This document shows, in pieces, positions 26,679 through 35,978 of a stretch of 64,000 nt of DNA. This DNA comes from CBDBBY01 sp965203215 (GTDB lineage Bacteria > Pseudomonadota > Alphaproteobacteria > Rhodobacterales > Rhodobacteraceae): NCBI GenBank assembly GCA_965203215.1, contig CBDBBY010000001.1, positions 2,170,001 through 2,234,000 of the forward strand. The letters run 5' to 3'. Below the pieces are notes generated by a model that was given only the letters and a program-made list of their open reading frames with translations, ran no database searches and was not told where the DNA came from. Position 1 is the first letter of the stretch; each line of letters begins with the position of its first letter. The position numbers and the translations under genes were made by a program.

Positions 26679-27187
26679 GTCCTGTGAGCCGCAACAAACC
26701 TGCCGCTGAATAGTGCCTGCTCTCTCTAACGTTCAGGTCTGATCTACGCCAAGTGTTTGTTGTGACCGGCATAGAAAAGAGCGGTGCGCGGCCGGCAACC
26801 GAGGCTACGCCTGCCCCGCCGCTGCAAAAACCCAGCTGATCTCGGCGGCGGCGCGCAGGCATTATTGGCTGATCGGCACCGCGCGGAAAGTGCGGGCAGG
26901 ATGTGGACAATCCGTCCCGCGAACCCGAGACCCAAAAACTGTGCCGATAAGGATTGCCCACAAGCTTTCCTTGCTGTTCGCGCTCAGCACGAAACCCGCG
27001 CGGATCCTCCGCAACCCGCTCGCAGCGCGAATCCGACCGCCCCGCCGTGCTCCGCAAATCTGAATTTTGACCGCCGCGAGATACAGTTGCTATAACCTAT
27101 CCTCAGAAGCGACCGAATCAGACCCCGAACAGTCGCAAACATGCCGAACCCAAACAGGTGGTTGACGTGGAAACAGGCAAGAATGCC
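26679..27187. other. Non-coding approach to the hsdS/prrC/hsdM island
   Basis: Several open frames cross this region on both strands, but none has a recognisable motif or consistent codon use. I see no integrase, tRNA or clear repeat marking an island boundary. A promoter for hsdS must lie here but I cannot place it. Confidence 0.35.
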
Positions 27188-28357
27188 ATGACGCGGCCGC
27201 GCAAACGGTTTCCCGAGTTTCAGGACACGGGCGAATGGTCCCCGCGAAAGATTGGCGCGTTTCTCACCAAGAGTCGATACACGCGCAGCAAGGACGATCT
27301 TGCAAAGAAACTGCCTGTCAAATCCTGGCGAAAGGACGTTCGCGAAAAAAACGAAGCTATCTCTGGCAGCGCGAACACACGATACCACACGCGGCCGGCG
27401 GTTCAGTTCGTTTACGACGAGCGGAATTTTCTGAACGATGCATTTGGAATTCTGCCTGAGCATTTGGACGGACGCGAGTCGACTACGGACCCTCCGCGCT
27501 TCGATATAGATCCCGGACTTAACCCGACATTTCTTCTGGAATACGTCTCGCGCGACAGCTTCTACAAGAGGCATGTAGAGGTTGCCGAGGGCAGCCGCAT
27601 GGCCAAGCGGATTCAGCCGGACGCATTCCTTGACATCCCCATTTTCGTTCCGCCGAAGATTGAAGAGCAAGAGAAGATTGCCGAAGCGGTCCGCTCAATC
27701 GATGACTTGATCAAAACGAAAACTGAAAGGCTTGCCGCACTCAAAAACCACAAGAAGGGGCTGATGCAGAGGCTCTTCCCTGCGGAAGGCGAAACTGCGC
27801 CCAAGCTGCGATTTCGTCAATTCCACAATGCCGGAAGCTGGAAACGTTGTCTGCTAGAACAGCTTTGCTCAATGCGCGAGGGCCAGTACGTGCGCGCATC
27901 GGATATAATGGACGAAGATGGCGAAGGATTGTTCCCTTGCTACGGTGGAAACGGTCTTCGCGGATTCACCGAGTCATATACACACGAAGGAAAGCATCCC
28001 CTGATCGGCCGTCAGGGAACTCTTTGTGGCAACGTCAAAATGGTCAGCGGGCGTTTTCGTGCATCGGAGCAGGTGATCGTCGCGACCGCCAATCAAGGCG
28101 TCTGCGTGGATTGGCTGCGCTACCTAATGGAATTCGCGCAGTTCAACAAACATTCCTCAGGCCGGACGCGGCGGGAGCTGCCCATCAAAGTTCTCGAGAA
28201 ACTTGTCGTTTACGCTCCGGATAGAGACGAACAAGAGCGAATCGCCAAGACATTGATTTCGATCGACGAACTGAATTCGTTGCAGAAGACGGCAATCAAT
28301 CTATTGAAGCTTCACAGGCAAGGTCTGATTCAGCAGATTTTCCCTCACCCTCCGTGA
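27188..28357 (+). CDS. hsdS: Type I restriction-modification specificity subunit
   Basis: A 389-residue HsdS with two target-recognition domains, each followed by a conserved helical spacer. The first spacer is EEQEKIAEAVRSIDDLIKTKTERLAALKNHKKGLMQRLFP (about residues 155-195); the second is DEQERIAKTLISIDELNSLQKTAINLLKLHRQGLIQQIFP at the C-terminus. The repeat of (x)EEQEKIA...L..HK.GLMQ is the family signature. Between them lies the second TRD beginning RFRQFHNAGSWKRCLLEQL. I chose the ATG at 27188 (MTRPRKRFPEF); a GTG at 27158 is possible. It normally follows hsdM; here it comes first. Confidence 0.9.
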   Translation: MTRPRKRFPEFQDTGEWSPRKIGAFLTKSRYTRSKDDLAKKLPVKSWRKDVREKNEAISGSANTRYHTRPAVQFVYDERNFLNDAFGILPEHLDGRESTTDPPRFDIDPGLNPTFLLEYVSRDSFYKRHVEVAEGSRMAKRIQPDAFLDIPIFVPPKIEEQEKIAEAVRSIDDLIKTKTERLAALKNHKKGLMQRLFPAEGETAPKLRFRQFHNAGSWKRCLLEQLCSMREGQYVRASDIMDEDGEGLFPCYGGNGLRGFTESYTHEGKHPLIGRQGTLCGNVKMVSGRFRASEQVIVATANQGVCVDWLRYLMEFAQFNKHSSGRTRRELPIKVLEKLVVYAPDRDEQERIAKTLISIDELNSLQKTAINLLKLHRQGLIQQIFPHPP

Positions 28358-28604
28358 GGCGCAGGGACGATTTTCGCCGACTTGGACGCCATGACCGAAT
28401 ATTTGTGGAAACTGCTTGACGACAAAATTGCATCTGCTGATTTATACCCAAAACGGCATCGGCGAGACGCGCCCCTTTGATGGAGTTCAAAGACATAGGC
28501 AGAAAAGCGCAAACCGTCGCACGCTCTACTTCAACGCGTTCACCGAGGATCAGTTCACGCGGAACAACGACCTGAAAGGCGCCAAAAAAGTGTCATTCGG
28601 ATAA
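28358..28604 (+). pseudogene. Decayed N-terminal copy of the prrC-like gene
   Basis: Between hsdS and the intact prrC the plus frame from 28416 reads LIYTQNGIGETR and later TLYFNAFTEDQFTRNNDL, which matches LIYGYNNVGKTR and TLYFNAYTEDLFTWNNDL of the gene downstream. The Walker A Lys is Glu (GET for GKT), the segment between is scrambled, and a stop follows at 28602. Upstream bases GACGATTTTCG...GCTTGGACG-like also align with the start of the intact gene. It is a partial tandem duplicate, not a working gene. Confidence 0.72.
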
Positions 28605-28718
28605 TTCAATACTCCAGCTTACTTGCAGTTCTGCGAGAAACAGAAATGGAAAACGGCATTCGCCCACTTTTTTTTTGCGATATGCCAGTTGCAACCTCAC
28701 AGTCGAAAAGGCGCCAGG

Positions 28719-29798
28719 ATGATTTTCAACAGCTTGGACGAATTGGCCCAGCATCTGCGCGATGAACCCAGAAACAAAAAGTGTTTTCTGATCTATGGTT
28801 ACAACAACGTCGGCAAGACGCGCCTCTCTACTGCATTTAGAGACATCGGCTGGCAACGAAACGAGGCCCCGGATACGCTCTACTTCAATGCTTACACCGA
28901 GGATCTGTTCACTTGGAACAACGATCTAAACGGAGGAAATGAAAGTGTTCTTCTGATGAATAATGATTCCAACTTTTTTAAGGGTATGGCGGGGCTGCCA
29001 ATGGAAGGCCGGATTCGCGAACAGTTAAGTTTTTACGCGGATTTCGATTTCAAAATCGATTACGTAAACTGGACAGTCAGCTTTTCTCGTGATGTCGCGG
29101 GCGAGCGCAGAGACAATGTCAAGATTTCCCGCGGGGAAGAAAATACCTTCATATGGTGCTTTTTCCTCGCCATTGTTCAGATCGCGATGAATAGCGACAT
29201 AGAGGCCTATGATTGGGTCCAATACATCTATATCGACGATCCGATCTCATCACTGGATGAACACAATGCCATCAGTTTGGCGAACCGTTTGGCACAACTG
29301 CTAAAAGGAACTGACCGCATAAAGTCAGTGGTATCATCGCATCACGCTCTCTTCTTTAATGTCATGTGCAACGAACTTAGCAACGCGGAAAAATTGTTCC
29401 TTAGCAAGAGCGGAAACCCGCCCGTCTATTCCTTGCGACCCACAGGCGATACGCCGTTCTTCCAACATGTCGCTATGCTTAGGGAACTTTGTGAAGCGGT
29501 AAATAGTAACGAGCTGTATATTTACCATTTCAATATGCTGCGCACGATCTTGGAAAAGTCCGCGAGCTTTCACGGATTCAAAAATTTTTCGGCTTGCATT
29601 TCCCACCAGAACGACGACTCTGAAAGAAAACTTCGCAGCCGACTAATAAACGTCCTGAATCACGGCAACCTCTCTTTATTCGAACCGCAAGCCATGAGCG
29701 AAGAGAACAAAGATCTCTTCAGAGAGATCCTAATTCAATTCTTGAACCTCCATTACTTCAATCACGAGATAATACCGGAAGTCAACCGAGAGGTTTAA
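28719..29798 (+). CDS. prrC: PrrC-like anticodon nuclease
   Basis: A 359-residue protein of the PrrC family: an ABC-type NTPase fused to a tRNA anticodon nuclease. Walker A is YGYNNVGKT (residues 26-34); Walker B is YIYIDDPISSLDEHNA with D173-D174, the PrrC/RloC form of the motif; the switch histidines are in SSHHALFFNVM. The C-terminal part holds R275-x3-E279 and H315 (LRTILEK ... VLNHGNLS), matching the Arg-Glu-His triad of E. coli PrrC (R320, E324, H356). In E. coli, PrrC is kept silent by the EcoprrI type I enzyme and cuts tRNA-Lys when a phage peptide disturbs it. It lies 5 bases before hsdM. I chose the ATG at 28719 by alignment; the frame is open 32 codons further upstream. Confidence 0.85.
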   Translation: MIFNSLDELAQHLRDEPRNKKCFLIYGYNNVGKTRLSTAFRDIGWQRNEAPDTLYFNAYTEDLFTWNNDLNGGNESVLLMNNDSNFFKGMAGLPMEGRIREQLSFYADFDFKIDYVNWTVSFSRDVAGERRDNVKISRGEENTFIWCFFLAIVQIAMNSDIEAYDWVQYIYIDDPISSLDEHNAISLANRLAQLLKGTDRIKSVVSSHHALFFNVMCNELSNAEKLFLSKSGNPPVYSLRPTGDTPFFQHVAMLRELCEAVNSNELYIYHFNMLRTILEKSASFHGFKNFSACISHQNDDSERKLRSRLINVLNHGNLSLFEPQAMSEENKDLFREILIQFLNLHYFNHEIIPEVNREV

Positions 29799-29803
29799 GC
29801 CAA

Positions 29804-31411
29804 ATGACCGAACTAGAGCACAATAAACTGGGCGCGGCACTTTGGAAGATCGCCAATCAGCTACGCGGGGCGACGACCGCAGATGATTTGCGGGACTGCA
29901 TGTTGTCTTTGCTATTGCTGCGCCACCTATCGAACAACTACGATGCTACTGCGAAAAGGGAGTTAGGCAAGAACTATCCGGAACTGGCAAAGGAAGACCG
30001 TCGAACGCCCTTGGCCGTTTGGTACGAACACAATGCTGCCTTCATTGAGGAATTTGAAGCCAAGATGCGACGGAAGACGCATTATGTCATAAAACCAAAT
30101 TACCTCTGGTCCAGCATCGTCGAAATGGCCCGCGTCGAGGACATTGATTTACTTAACACGCTTGAAACAGGCTTCAAGTTTATTGAAAACGAGTCTTTAT
30201 CTGGCACTTTTAGCGGCCTGTTCTCGGAGATCAAATTGTTTTATAAAAATCTAAGAAAAAGCTTCACGGAACGCAACGAAAATCTCTGCAACATCATAAC
30301 TGAGATCGCCAAGACACTCGCTAATTTCTCGACAGATGACGCCGCCATGGACAATGCATACGAGTATCTGATCGGGCAATTTGCTGCTGTTTCGAAAAAT
30401 AGATCAGGTGAGTTTTATACCCCTCAACGGGTGTCTACATTACTTTCGGCCATTGTCACCTTGGATAGCCAAGATCCATACTTGGGAAAAAAGGAATATA
30501 TCGGAAGCGTTTTTGATTTCGCCTGCGGTTCCGGTTCCCTGCTGCTCAATGTAAGGAATCAACTCGGTAAAAATGGTATCGGAAAAATTTATGGTCAAGA
30601 ACTCAGTAAAGCAACTTGCAATCTCGCACGGATGAACATGCTGCTTCACGGACTAAAGGATACTGAGTTTGAGATATTCCATGGTGATTCACTGGCTAAC
30701 GACTGGGGCACGATTCGCGAAGCAAACCCGGCCAAAATGCCGCGATTTGATGCAGTGGTTTCAAATCCTCCTTTCAGTTACCGATGGGAGCCATCCGAGG
30801 CACTTAATGAAGACGTGCGGTTTAAGAACTATGGCCTTGCCCCCAAGTCCGTCGCAGATTTTGCTTTCCTGCTGCACGGCTTCCATTATCTGAAGCAGGA
30901 GGGCACGATGGCGATCATTCTGCCCCGCGGCGCGCTGTTCCGCGGAAGAGCGGAGGGGCGCATAAGAACAAAACTTCTGAAGGACCGTCACATCGATGCC
31001 GTCATCGGCTTGCCTGCAAACCTGTTCTTCTCCACAGGTATCCCTGTATGCGTTCTGGTGCTTAAAAAGCGCAGTAAATGCGATGACGTTTTGTTCATCA
31101 ATGCGGCCGAGGACTTTGAAGGGGGCAAGCGCCAAAGTCGATTGACTGAAGAGCAGATCAAGAAAATCGTCTCAACCTATCAATATCGCAAGGGACAGGA
31201 TCATTACTCGCGGCGAGTAACAATGGAGGAAATTGAAGAAAAGGGCTTCAATCTCGACGTCGCAAAATACGTAAACACGGCTGAGGCGGAAAAAGAAATA
31301 GATCTCCATGCAACAAATGCTGAGCTCACTAAATTAGAAGGCAAGATCAAAGCTGCGAAGCAAACTCACAATGTCTTCCTCAAGGAGATGGACCTGCCAA
31401 TTCTGCCGTGA
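29804..31411 (+). CDS. hsdM: Type I restriction-modification methyltransferase subunit
   Basis: A 535-residue N6-adenine methyltransferase. The N-terminal helical domain opens with ALWKIANQLRGATTADDLRDCMLSLLLLRHL. The SAM motif is FDFACGSGSLLL (A240-C-G-S-G) after SGEFYTPQRVS, and the catalytic motif is SNPPF (N321-PPF). The C-terminal tail is helical and suited to HsdS contact. With HsdS it could form a working M2S1 methylase. No hsdR is found on either side in this window, and the order S-PrrC-M differs from the M-S-PrrC-R order known for EcoprrI. Confidence 0.93.
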   Translation: MTELEHNKLGAALWKIANQLRGATTADDLRDCMLSLLLLRHLSNNYDATAKRELGKNYPELAKEDRRTPLAVWYEHNAAFIEEFEAKMRRKTHYVIKPNYLWSSIVEMARVEDIDLLNTLETGFKFIENESLSGTFSGLFSEIKLFYKNLRKSFTERNENLCNIITEIAKTLANFSTDDAAMDNAYEYLIGQFAAVSKNRSGEFYTPQRVSTLLSAIVTLDSQDPYLGKKEYIGSVFDFACGSGSLLLNVRNQLGKNGIGKIYGQELSKATCNLARMNMLLHGLKDTEFEIFHGDSLANDWGTIREANPAKMPRFDAVVSNPPFSYRWEPSEALNEDVRFKNYGLAPKSVADFAFLLHGFHYLKQEGTMAIILPRGALFRGRAEGRIRTKLLKDRHIDAVIGLPANLFFSTGIPVCVLVLKKRSKCDDVLFINAAEDFEGGKRQSRLTEEQIKKIVSTYQYRKGQDHYSRRVTMEEIEEKGFNLDVAKYVNTAEAEKEIDLHATNAELTKLEGKIKAAKQTHNVFLKEMDLPILP

Positions 31412-31515
31412 CCAAATTCAGCATAGCTGTGCAGGTCCCCGCCACCCGGCTGCGCCAACATCGGGTTGAGTACGGATTGCTTCCGAACTACCCTTGAACT
31501 CGCAGTTCTTGGCAA

Positions 31516-32406
31516 ATGAAGGCAAGTTCAACAATGCAGGAAAGGATTTTGGGCGTGGTCGGCGGTTCCGGCGTTTACGACGTCGCGGGCCTGGGCGACC
31601 CTGAATGGATCAAAATCAATACTCCGTGGGGCGACCCTTCGGACGAAATTCTCACCGGCAAGCTCGGCGAGTTAAGATTGGCCTTCCTGCCCAGGCACGG
31701 AAGGGGCCACATTCATTCGCCGTCGTCCATTCCGTACCGCGCAAATATTGACGCCCTCAAGCGCATCGGAGTTACCGACATCGTTTCGCTTTCCGCTTGC
31801 GGCTCCTTGCGGGAAGACGCCGCGCCGGGCGACTTCGTCATTGTCGACCAGTTCATCGACAGAACCTTCGCCCGCTGCAAATCCTTCTTCGGCGAAGGTT
31901 GCGTAGGCCACGTTTCAGTCGCCAATCCGACTTGCCGACGATTGTCTTCGTCTTGCGCGGAAGCGGCGCGCGGCGCCGACGTGCGGGTCCACTCGAAAGG
32001 CACCTATCTGGCGATGGAAGGACCCCAGTTTTCGACGCTGGCGGAATCCAAATTGTACCGGGAGTCCTGGGGTTGCGATGTGATCGGGATGACGAACATG
32101 CCCGAAGCCAAGCTCGCCCGCGAGGCGGAGATCTGCTACGCGACCGTCGCGATGGTGACGGATTTCGACAGCTGGCATCCGGAGCACGGCGAGGTCGACG
32201 TGTCCCAAATCATTTCCACGCTCATCCGCAACGCCGAGAAGGCCAAGCGTCTTGTCGCCAATCTGGCCGAAGCATTGAGTTCGGAGCGGCCTCTCTGCGA
32301 ACAAGGATGCGACCGCGCATTGGAGCATGCGATCATAACCGCCCCCGAGGCCCGGGATGCCGATCTGACCGACAAGCTTGACGCCGTGGCGGGCAGAGTC
32401 CTTTAG
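31516..32406 (+). CDS. mtnP: S-methyl-5'-thioadenosine phosphorylase
   Basis: A 296-residue MTAP-family enzyme that splits methylthioadenosine to adenine and methylthioribose 1-phosphate. It has LGVVGGSGVYDVAGL, the phosphate-binding FLPRHGRGHIHSPSSIPYRANIDALK, the purine-site YLAMEGPQFSTLAESKLYRE and DVIGMTNMPEAKLAREAEICYATVAMVTDFD. A second ATG at 31534 (MQERILGVV) gives the more usual N-terminus. The released adenine would be used by apt, whose gene lies about 6 kb downstream, beyond an inserted transporter locus. Confidence 0.9.
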   Translation: MKASSTMQERILGVVGGSGVYDVAGLGDPEWIKINTPWGDPSDEILTGKLGELRLAFLPRHGRGHIHSPSSIPYRANIDALKRIGVTDIVSLSACGSLREDAAPGDFVIVDQFIDRTFARCKSFFGEGCVGHVSVANPTCRRLSSSCAEAARGADVRVHSKGTYLAMEGPQFSTLAESKLYRESWGCDVIGMTNMPEAKLAREAEICYATVAMVTDFDSWHPEHGEVDVSQIISTLIRNAEKAKRLVANLAEALSSERPLCEQGCDRALEHAIITAPEARDADLTDKLDAVAGRVL

Positions 32407-32447
32407 GCTGCGACTTTGATCCGGAGTTGCCGGGACGCATACTGCGC

Positions 32448-34091
32448 TCAGGCCGAGGACGACCTCTGCGATGCCGCTGCGCGACCTTCCATCAGTCCTG
32501 TAAGCCAATCCGGGTCCATTTCCGGCACTGACGACAGAAGCAGATCCGTGTATTCGGGGTGCGGCGGCGCCAGAATTTCACTTTTCGGCCCCTGCTCGAC
32601 GACCTTACCCTGAAACATGACGACGACCTCGTCCGATATCGCTTGAACCGTGGCTATGTCGTGGGTGATGTACAGGTAGGACACTCCGGTCTCTTCCTGC
32701 AGACGCATCAGCAGTTTCAGAATGCCCTCCTGAACGATTTGATCGAGAGCAGAGGTCACCTCGTCGCAAATGATGACATCGGGCTCCGCGGCGAGCGCTC
32801 GCGCGATGCAGATGCGCTGCTTCTGCCCGCCCGAAAGTTCCGAGGGCAGCCGGTCGTAGAACGACTCGTCCAGCTCGATCATGTTCAGCAATTCAATGAC
32901 CTTGGACTCGAGTTCTCTTCCCGAGGTTCCGTAGTAGAATGCCAGCGGCCGCCCGATGATTTCGCCAACGGTCTGCATCGGATTCATCGCCGTATCGGCC
33001 GACTGGTAGATCATCTGAATTCGGCGCAATTGATCCGCCGTTCTGTCTTTCAGGGCGGAGGGAAGCGATTCTCCGTTGAAAACCACGCTGCCCTTTTTAG
33101 GCGGAAGAAGTCCGGTGATCACCCGCGCAGCCGTGGATTTTCCGGACCCTGATTCGCCGACCAACGCAACCGTCCGGCCGCGCGGCAGCCTGATGTCGAC
33201 GTCGTGGAGCACTTTCTGCGTACCGTACGCGGCGTCTATGCCGTCCATAGTCAAAACCGCTTCCCCGGAGGCGCCTTCCGGTTTCATCAGGCTGCGGACC
33301 GCCCAGAGCGATTTGGTGTAGGGCATTTCCGGAGCGGAGAGCATTTTGCGCGTCGGCGCTTCCTCAATTTCCTTTCCGTAACGAAGCACCTTGATTCGGT
33401 CCGCCATCTGCGCGACGACCGCGAGATCATGCGTGATATAAATTGCAGCAGTGTCGAACTCCTCTACTGCGTCCCGCATCGCCGCGAGAACTTCGACTTG
33501 CGTCGTCACGTCGAGTGCGGTGGTGGGTTCGTCGAATACGATCAGATCCGGCCTCGGCGACATGGCCATCGCGGTCATCACGCGCTGCAGCTGCCCGCCC
33601 GAGACCTGGTGCGGATAGCGCTCGCCGATCGTATCCGGCTCCGGCAACTGCAACGCGCCGTAGAGCGTGCGGGCATCGGCTTTTGCTTGCCGCTCGCTTG
33701 AAATCCGGTGATTCGTCGTCGCCTCCACGGTTTGTTCAATCAGCCTGTGCGCCGGATTGAACGCCGCCGCCGCAGACTGCGCGACATACGCCATGCGCGC
33801 GCCCCAAAGCCGACCTTTCTCGGAGTCGCTCGCCGCCACGAGATCAATCCCGTCGAAGACGATGGATCCGCCCGTCAATTTGCATCCGGGACGCGCGAAC
33901 CCCATTGCGGCCAGTCCCAAGGTTGATTTCCCTGCCCCGGACTCTCCGATCAGGCCGAGCACTTCTCCCCGGCGCAATGTAAGGCTCACGCCCTTGATGA
34001 TCTCGTGCCATCGCTCGTCGCTGAAGCCGTCGATGCGCACGTCTTTCATTTCAACCAGGATTTCGCCTTTTCGGCCGGATTCAGTGCTCAT
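32448..34091 (-). CDS. Dipeptide/oligopeptide-type ABC transporter, fused double ATPase
   Basis: A 547-residue protein with two complete ABC domains, equivalent to DppD plus DppF in one chain (GsiA/YejF type). Domain 1: Walker A GESGAGKST, signature VSGGQLQR, Walker B LIVFDEPTTALD. Domain 2: Walker A GESGSGKST, signature LSGGQKQR, Walker B VIICDEVTSALD. It powers uptake through the two permeases encoded just upstream; it overlaps the second permease gene by 11 bases. The substrate class (peptides, opines, nickel or similar) cannot be told from sequence alone. Confidence 0.93.
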   Translation of the reverse strand: MSTESGRKGEILVEMKDVRIDGFSDERWHEIIKGVSLTLRRGEVLGLIGESGAGKSTLGLAAMGFARPGCKLTGGSIVFDGIDLVAASDSEKGRLWGARMAYVAQSAAAAFNPAHRLIEQTVEATTNHRISSERQAKADARTLYGALQLPEPDTIGERYPHQVSGGQLQRVMTAMAMSPRPDLIVFDEPTTALDVTTQVEVLAAMRDAVEEFDTAAIYITHDLAVVAQMADRIKVLRYGKEIEEAPTRKMLSAPEMPYTKSLWAVRSLMKPEGASGEAVLTMDGIDAAYGTQKVLHDVDIRLPRGRTVALVGESGSGKSTAARVITGLLPPKKGSVVFNGESLPSALKDRTADQLRRIQMIYQSADTAMNPMQTVGEIIGRPLAFYYGTSGRELESKVIELLNMIELDESFYDRLPSELSGGQKQRICIARALAAEPDVIICDEVTSALDQIVQEGILKLLMRLQEETGVSYLYITHDIATVQAISDEVVVMFQGKVVEQGPKSEILAPPHPEYTDLLLSSVPEMDPDWLTGLMEGRAAASQRSSSA

Positions 34092-35001
34092 CGCGCAATC
34101 CGCTGGTTTTGTGCAGGAACCAGTCGACTACGAAATTCACGCCGACCGTCAGAAAAGCGATCGCGGCAGCGGGAAGCAGCGGCGTCAAGCCAGCTGTCAA
34201 ATCATACTGCGCGAACTGAATCAGAAGCGCGGTTTCGCGCACCATCGACCCCCAATCGGCGGTCGGCGGCTGAATGCCCAGGCCCAAGAACGACAAGGCG
34301 GCGATCGTCAGGAACACGAAACAGAAGCGCAAACCGAACTCCGCCACCAGCGGCGCCATAATGTTCGGTAATATTTCGCGCCGCATGATCCAGCCGAGCT
34401 TTTCACCGCGCAATCGAGCGGCTTCCACGTAATCCATGACCACGACGTTCATGGAGACCGCCCGCGTCAGCCGGAACACCCTTGTCGAATCCAGCACCGC
34501 AATGATCAGGATCAAGCTAACAATTGTCGATCCGAATATTGACAGAAGCATCAGAGCGAATATCAGGCTCGGAATCGCCATAAGCACGTCGACGAGACGA
34601 CTCAGCCCTTGGTCGAACCATCCGCGGTCAATTGCGGCCAGCAAACCCAGCCCGCCTCCGATCAGGAATGCGAGAAGCGTCGTAGCAAGGGCGATGCCGA
34701 TCGTGTTGCGCGCGCCATAGATCAGCCTCGAAAGGATATCCCTTCCGATCTGGTCGGTTCCAAAGACGTGACCATCGCCCCACGGCGCAAAAGCTTCGGG
34801 AAAAATTTCGGCTTCCCCGTAAGGCGCCAGCAGTGGAGCGAATATCGCTGCGATTGAATACAAAAGGATGATGACAAGACCGATCCAAGTCGAAATCGAT
34901 GCTTTCCTGATTTCAATCCAAGCGCGATCCATCCGCGTTCGGCGCATCCGAACCGCCCCGACCTCGCCGGCCGCCGAGTAGTTTTCCGGGGCATCCGTCA
35001 T
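34081..35001 (-). CDS. Dipeptide-type ABC transporter permease (DppC-like)
   Basis: A 306-residue inner-membrane protein with an N-terminal cytosolic segment, TM1 (IGLVIILLYSIAAIFAPLLAPY) and five further TMs. The DppC hallmark FGTDQIGRDILSRLIYGARNTI is present, as is the ATPase-coupling EAA-like loop EAARLRGEKLGWIMRREILPNIMAPL. It overlaps the DppB-like gene by 4 bases and the ATPase gene by 11. Confidence 0.93.
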   Translation of the reverse strand: MTDAPENYSAAGEVGAVRMRRTRMDRAWIEIRKASISTWIGLVIILLYSIAAIFAPLLAPYGEAEIFPEAFAPWGDGHVFGTDQIGRDILSRLIYGARNTIGIALATTLLAFLIGGGLGLLAAIDRGWFDQGLSRLVDVLMAIPSLIFALMLLSIFGSTIVSLILIIAVLDSTRVFRLTRAVSMNVVVMDYVEAARLRGEKLGWIMRREILPNIMAPLVAEFGLRFCFVFLTIAALSFLGLGIQPPTADWGSMVRETALLIQFAQYDLTAGLTPLLPAAAIAFLTVGVNFVVDWFLHKTSGLRDEH

Positions 35002-35978
35002 CTCGGATGAAGCAGTCTCGGGTTGGTGACGATGCCGATTATGTCGGCCAGCAAGTTAAGCAAGATGTACGTCGCGGCGAAAATCAATGCGCATGCTTGG
35101 ACGACGGGGATGTCGCGGGTGGTCACGGCATCAACCATCAACTGGCCGATTCCAGGATATACGAACACCACTTCCACCACGACCACGCCGACCACAAGAT
35201 ACGCCAAGTTGAACGCGATCACCGTCGCGATCGGAGCCCAAGCGTTCGGAAGCGCGTGCTTCAAAATGACTTTCGTTTTCGAGACGCCCTTCAGCTGGGC
35301 CATTTCGATGTAGGGGCTCGCGAGAAGATTGATGATCGCCGCTCTGGTCATCCTCATCATGTGAGCGAGAATGACGAGCGTCAGCGTGAGAGCCGGCAAT
35401 GCGCACTTTTCGACCCGCTCCCAGAACGGGGTGTCGGCGCTGACGTTCGCCAAAGACGGGAAAATCGGAAAAAGCGTCGCCAGCAGCAGCATAAGCACAT
35501 AAGCCACGAAAAATTCCGGGAACGAAATTGTCGTCAATGTGGCGGCGCTGACCGCCTTGTCATAAAACGTGTTTCTATAGAGGGCCGCAGTGATTCCGAG
35601 CGCCAGCGACACCGGGACGGCGATCGCCGCAGCGAACGTCGCTAGAAACAAAGTATTCCAAAGCCGAGGAGCTATCAGATCCGCAACGTCTCTGGATCTG
35701 TCCACGCCTGATGCTGAACGGCCGGAAAACGACTTGCCCAAGTCCCCGGTCATGACCGAGCCGATCCAGTCGAAGTATCGCGCGACTGCAGGCTTGTCCA
35801 AACCGAGCTCCGCCCTGAACGCGGCGACGGTGTCCTTGGTCGCCGCTTGCCCGAGCACTGCTTGCGTGAAATCGCCGGGGAGGAATTCCACCGAGCTGAA
35901 AATGACCAAGGAAACCAAAAACAAGGTAACGATACCCAGCGCAAGTCGCTTGATTACTGTGCCTATGACTGGGTGCAC
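34998..35978 (-). CDS. Dipeptide-type ABC transporter permease (DppB-like)
   Basis: A 326-residue inner-membrane permease. The N-terminus IKRLALGIVTLFLVSLVIFSSVEFLPGDF and the periplasmic AFRAELGLDKPAVARYFDWIGSVMTGDLGKSF are DppB-like. The coupling loop is EMAQLKGVSKTKVILKHALPNAWAPI and the C-terminal block is VVVVEVVFVYPGIGQLMVDAV. It is the first gene of the minus-strand permease-permease-ATPase operon and is divergent from the binding-protein gene. Confidence 0.93.
   Translation of the reverse strand: MHPVIGTVIKRLALGIVTLFLVSLVIFSSVEFLPGDFTQAVLGQAATKDTVAAFRAELGLDKPAVARYFDWIGSVMTGDLGKSFSGRSASGVDRSRDVADLIAPRLWNTLFLATFAAAIAVPVSLALGITAALYRNTFYDKAVSAATLTTISFPEFFVAYVLMLLLATLFPIFPSLANVSADTPFWERVEKCALPALTLTLVILAHMMRMTRAAIINLLASPYIEMAQLKGVSKTKVILKHALPNAWAPIATVIAFNLAYLVVGVVVVEVVFVYPGIGQLMVDAVTTRDIPVVQACALIFAATYILLNLLADIIGIVTNPRLLHPR

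Noticed and set aside
26578..27057. Minus-strand open frame of 159 codons upstream of the GNAT gene
   Set aside because: No recognisable domain, composition typical of a chance frame, and it overlaps the start of the acetyltransferase.
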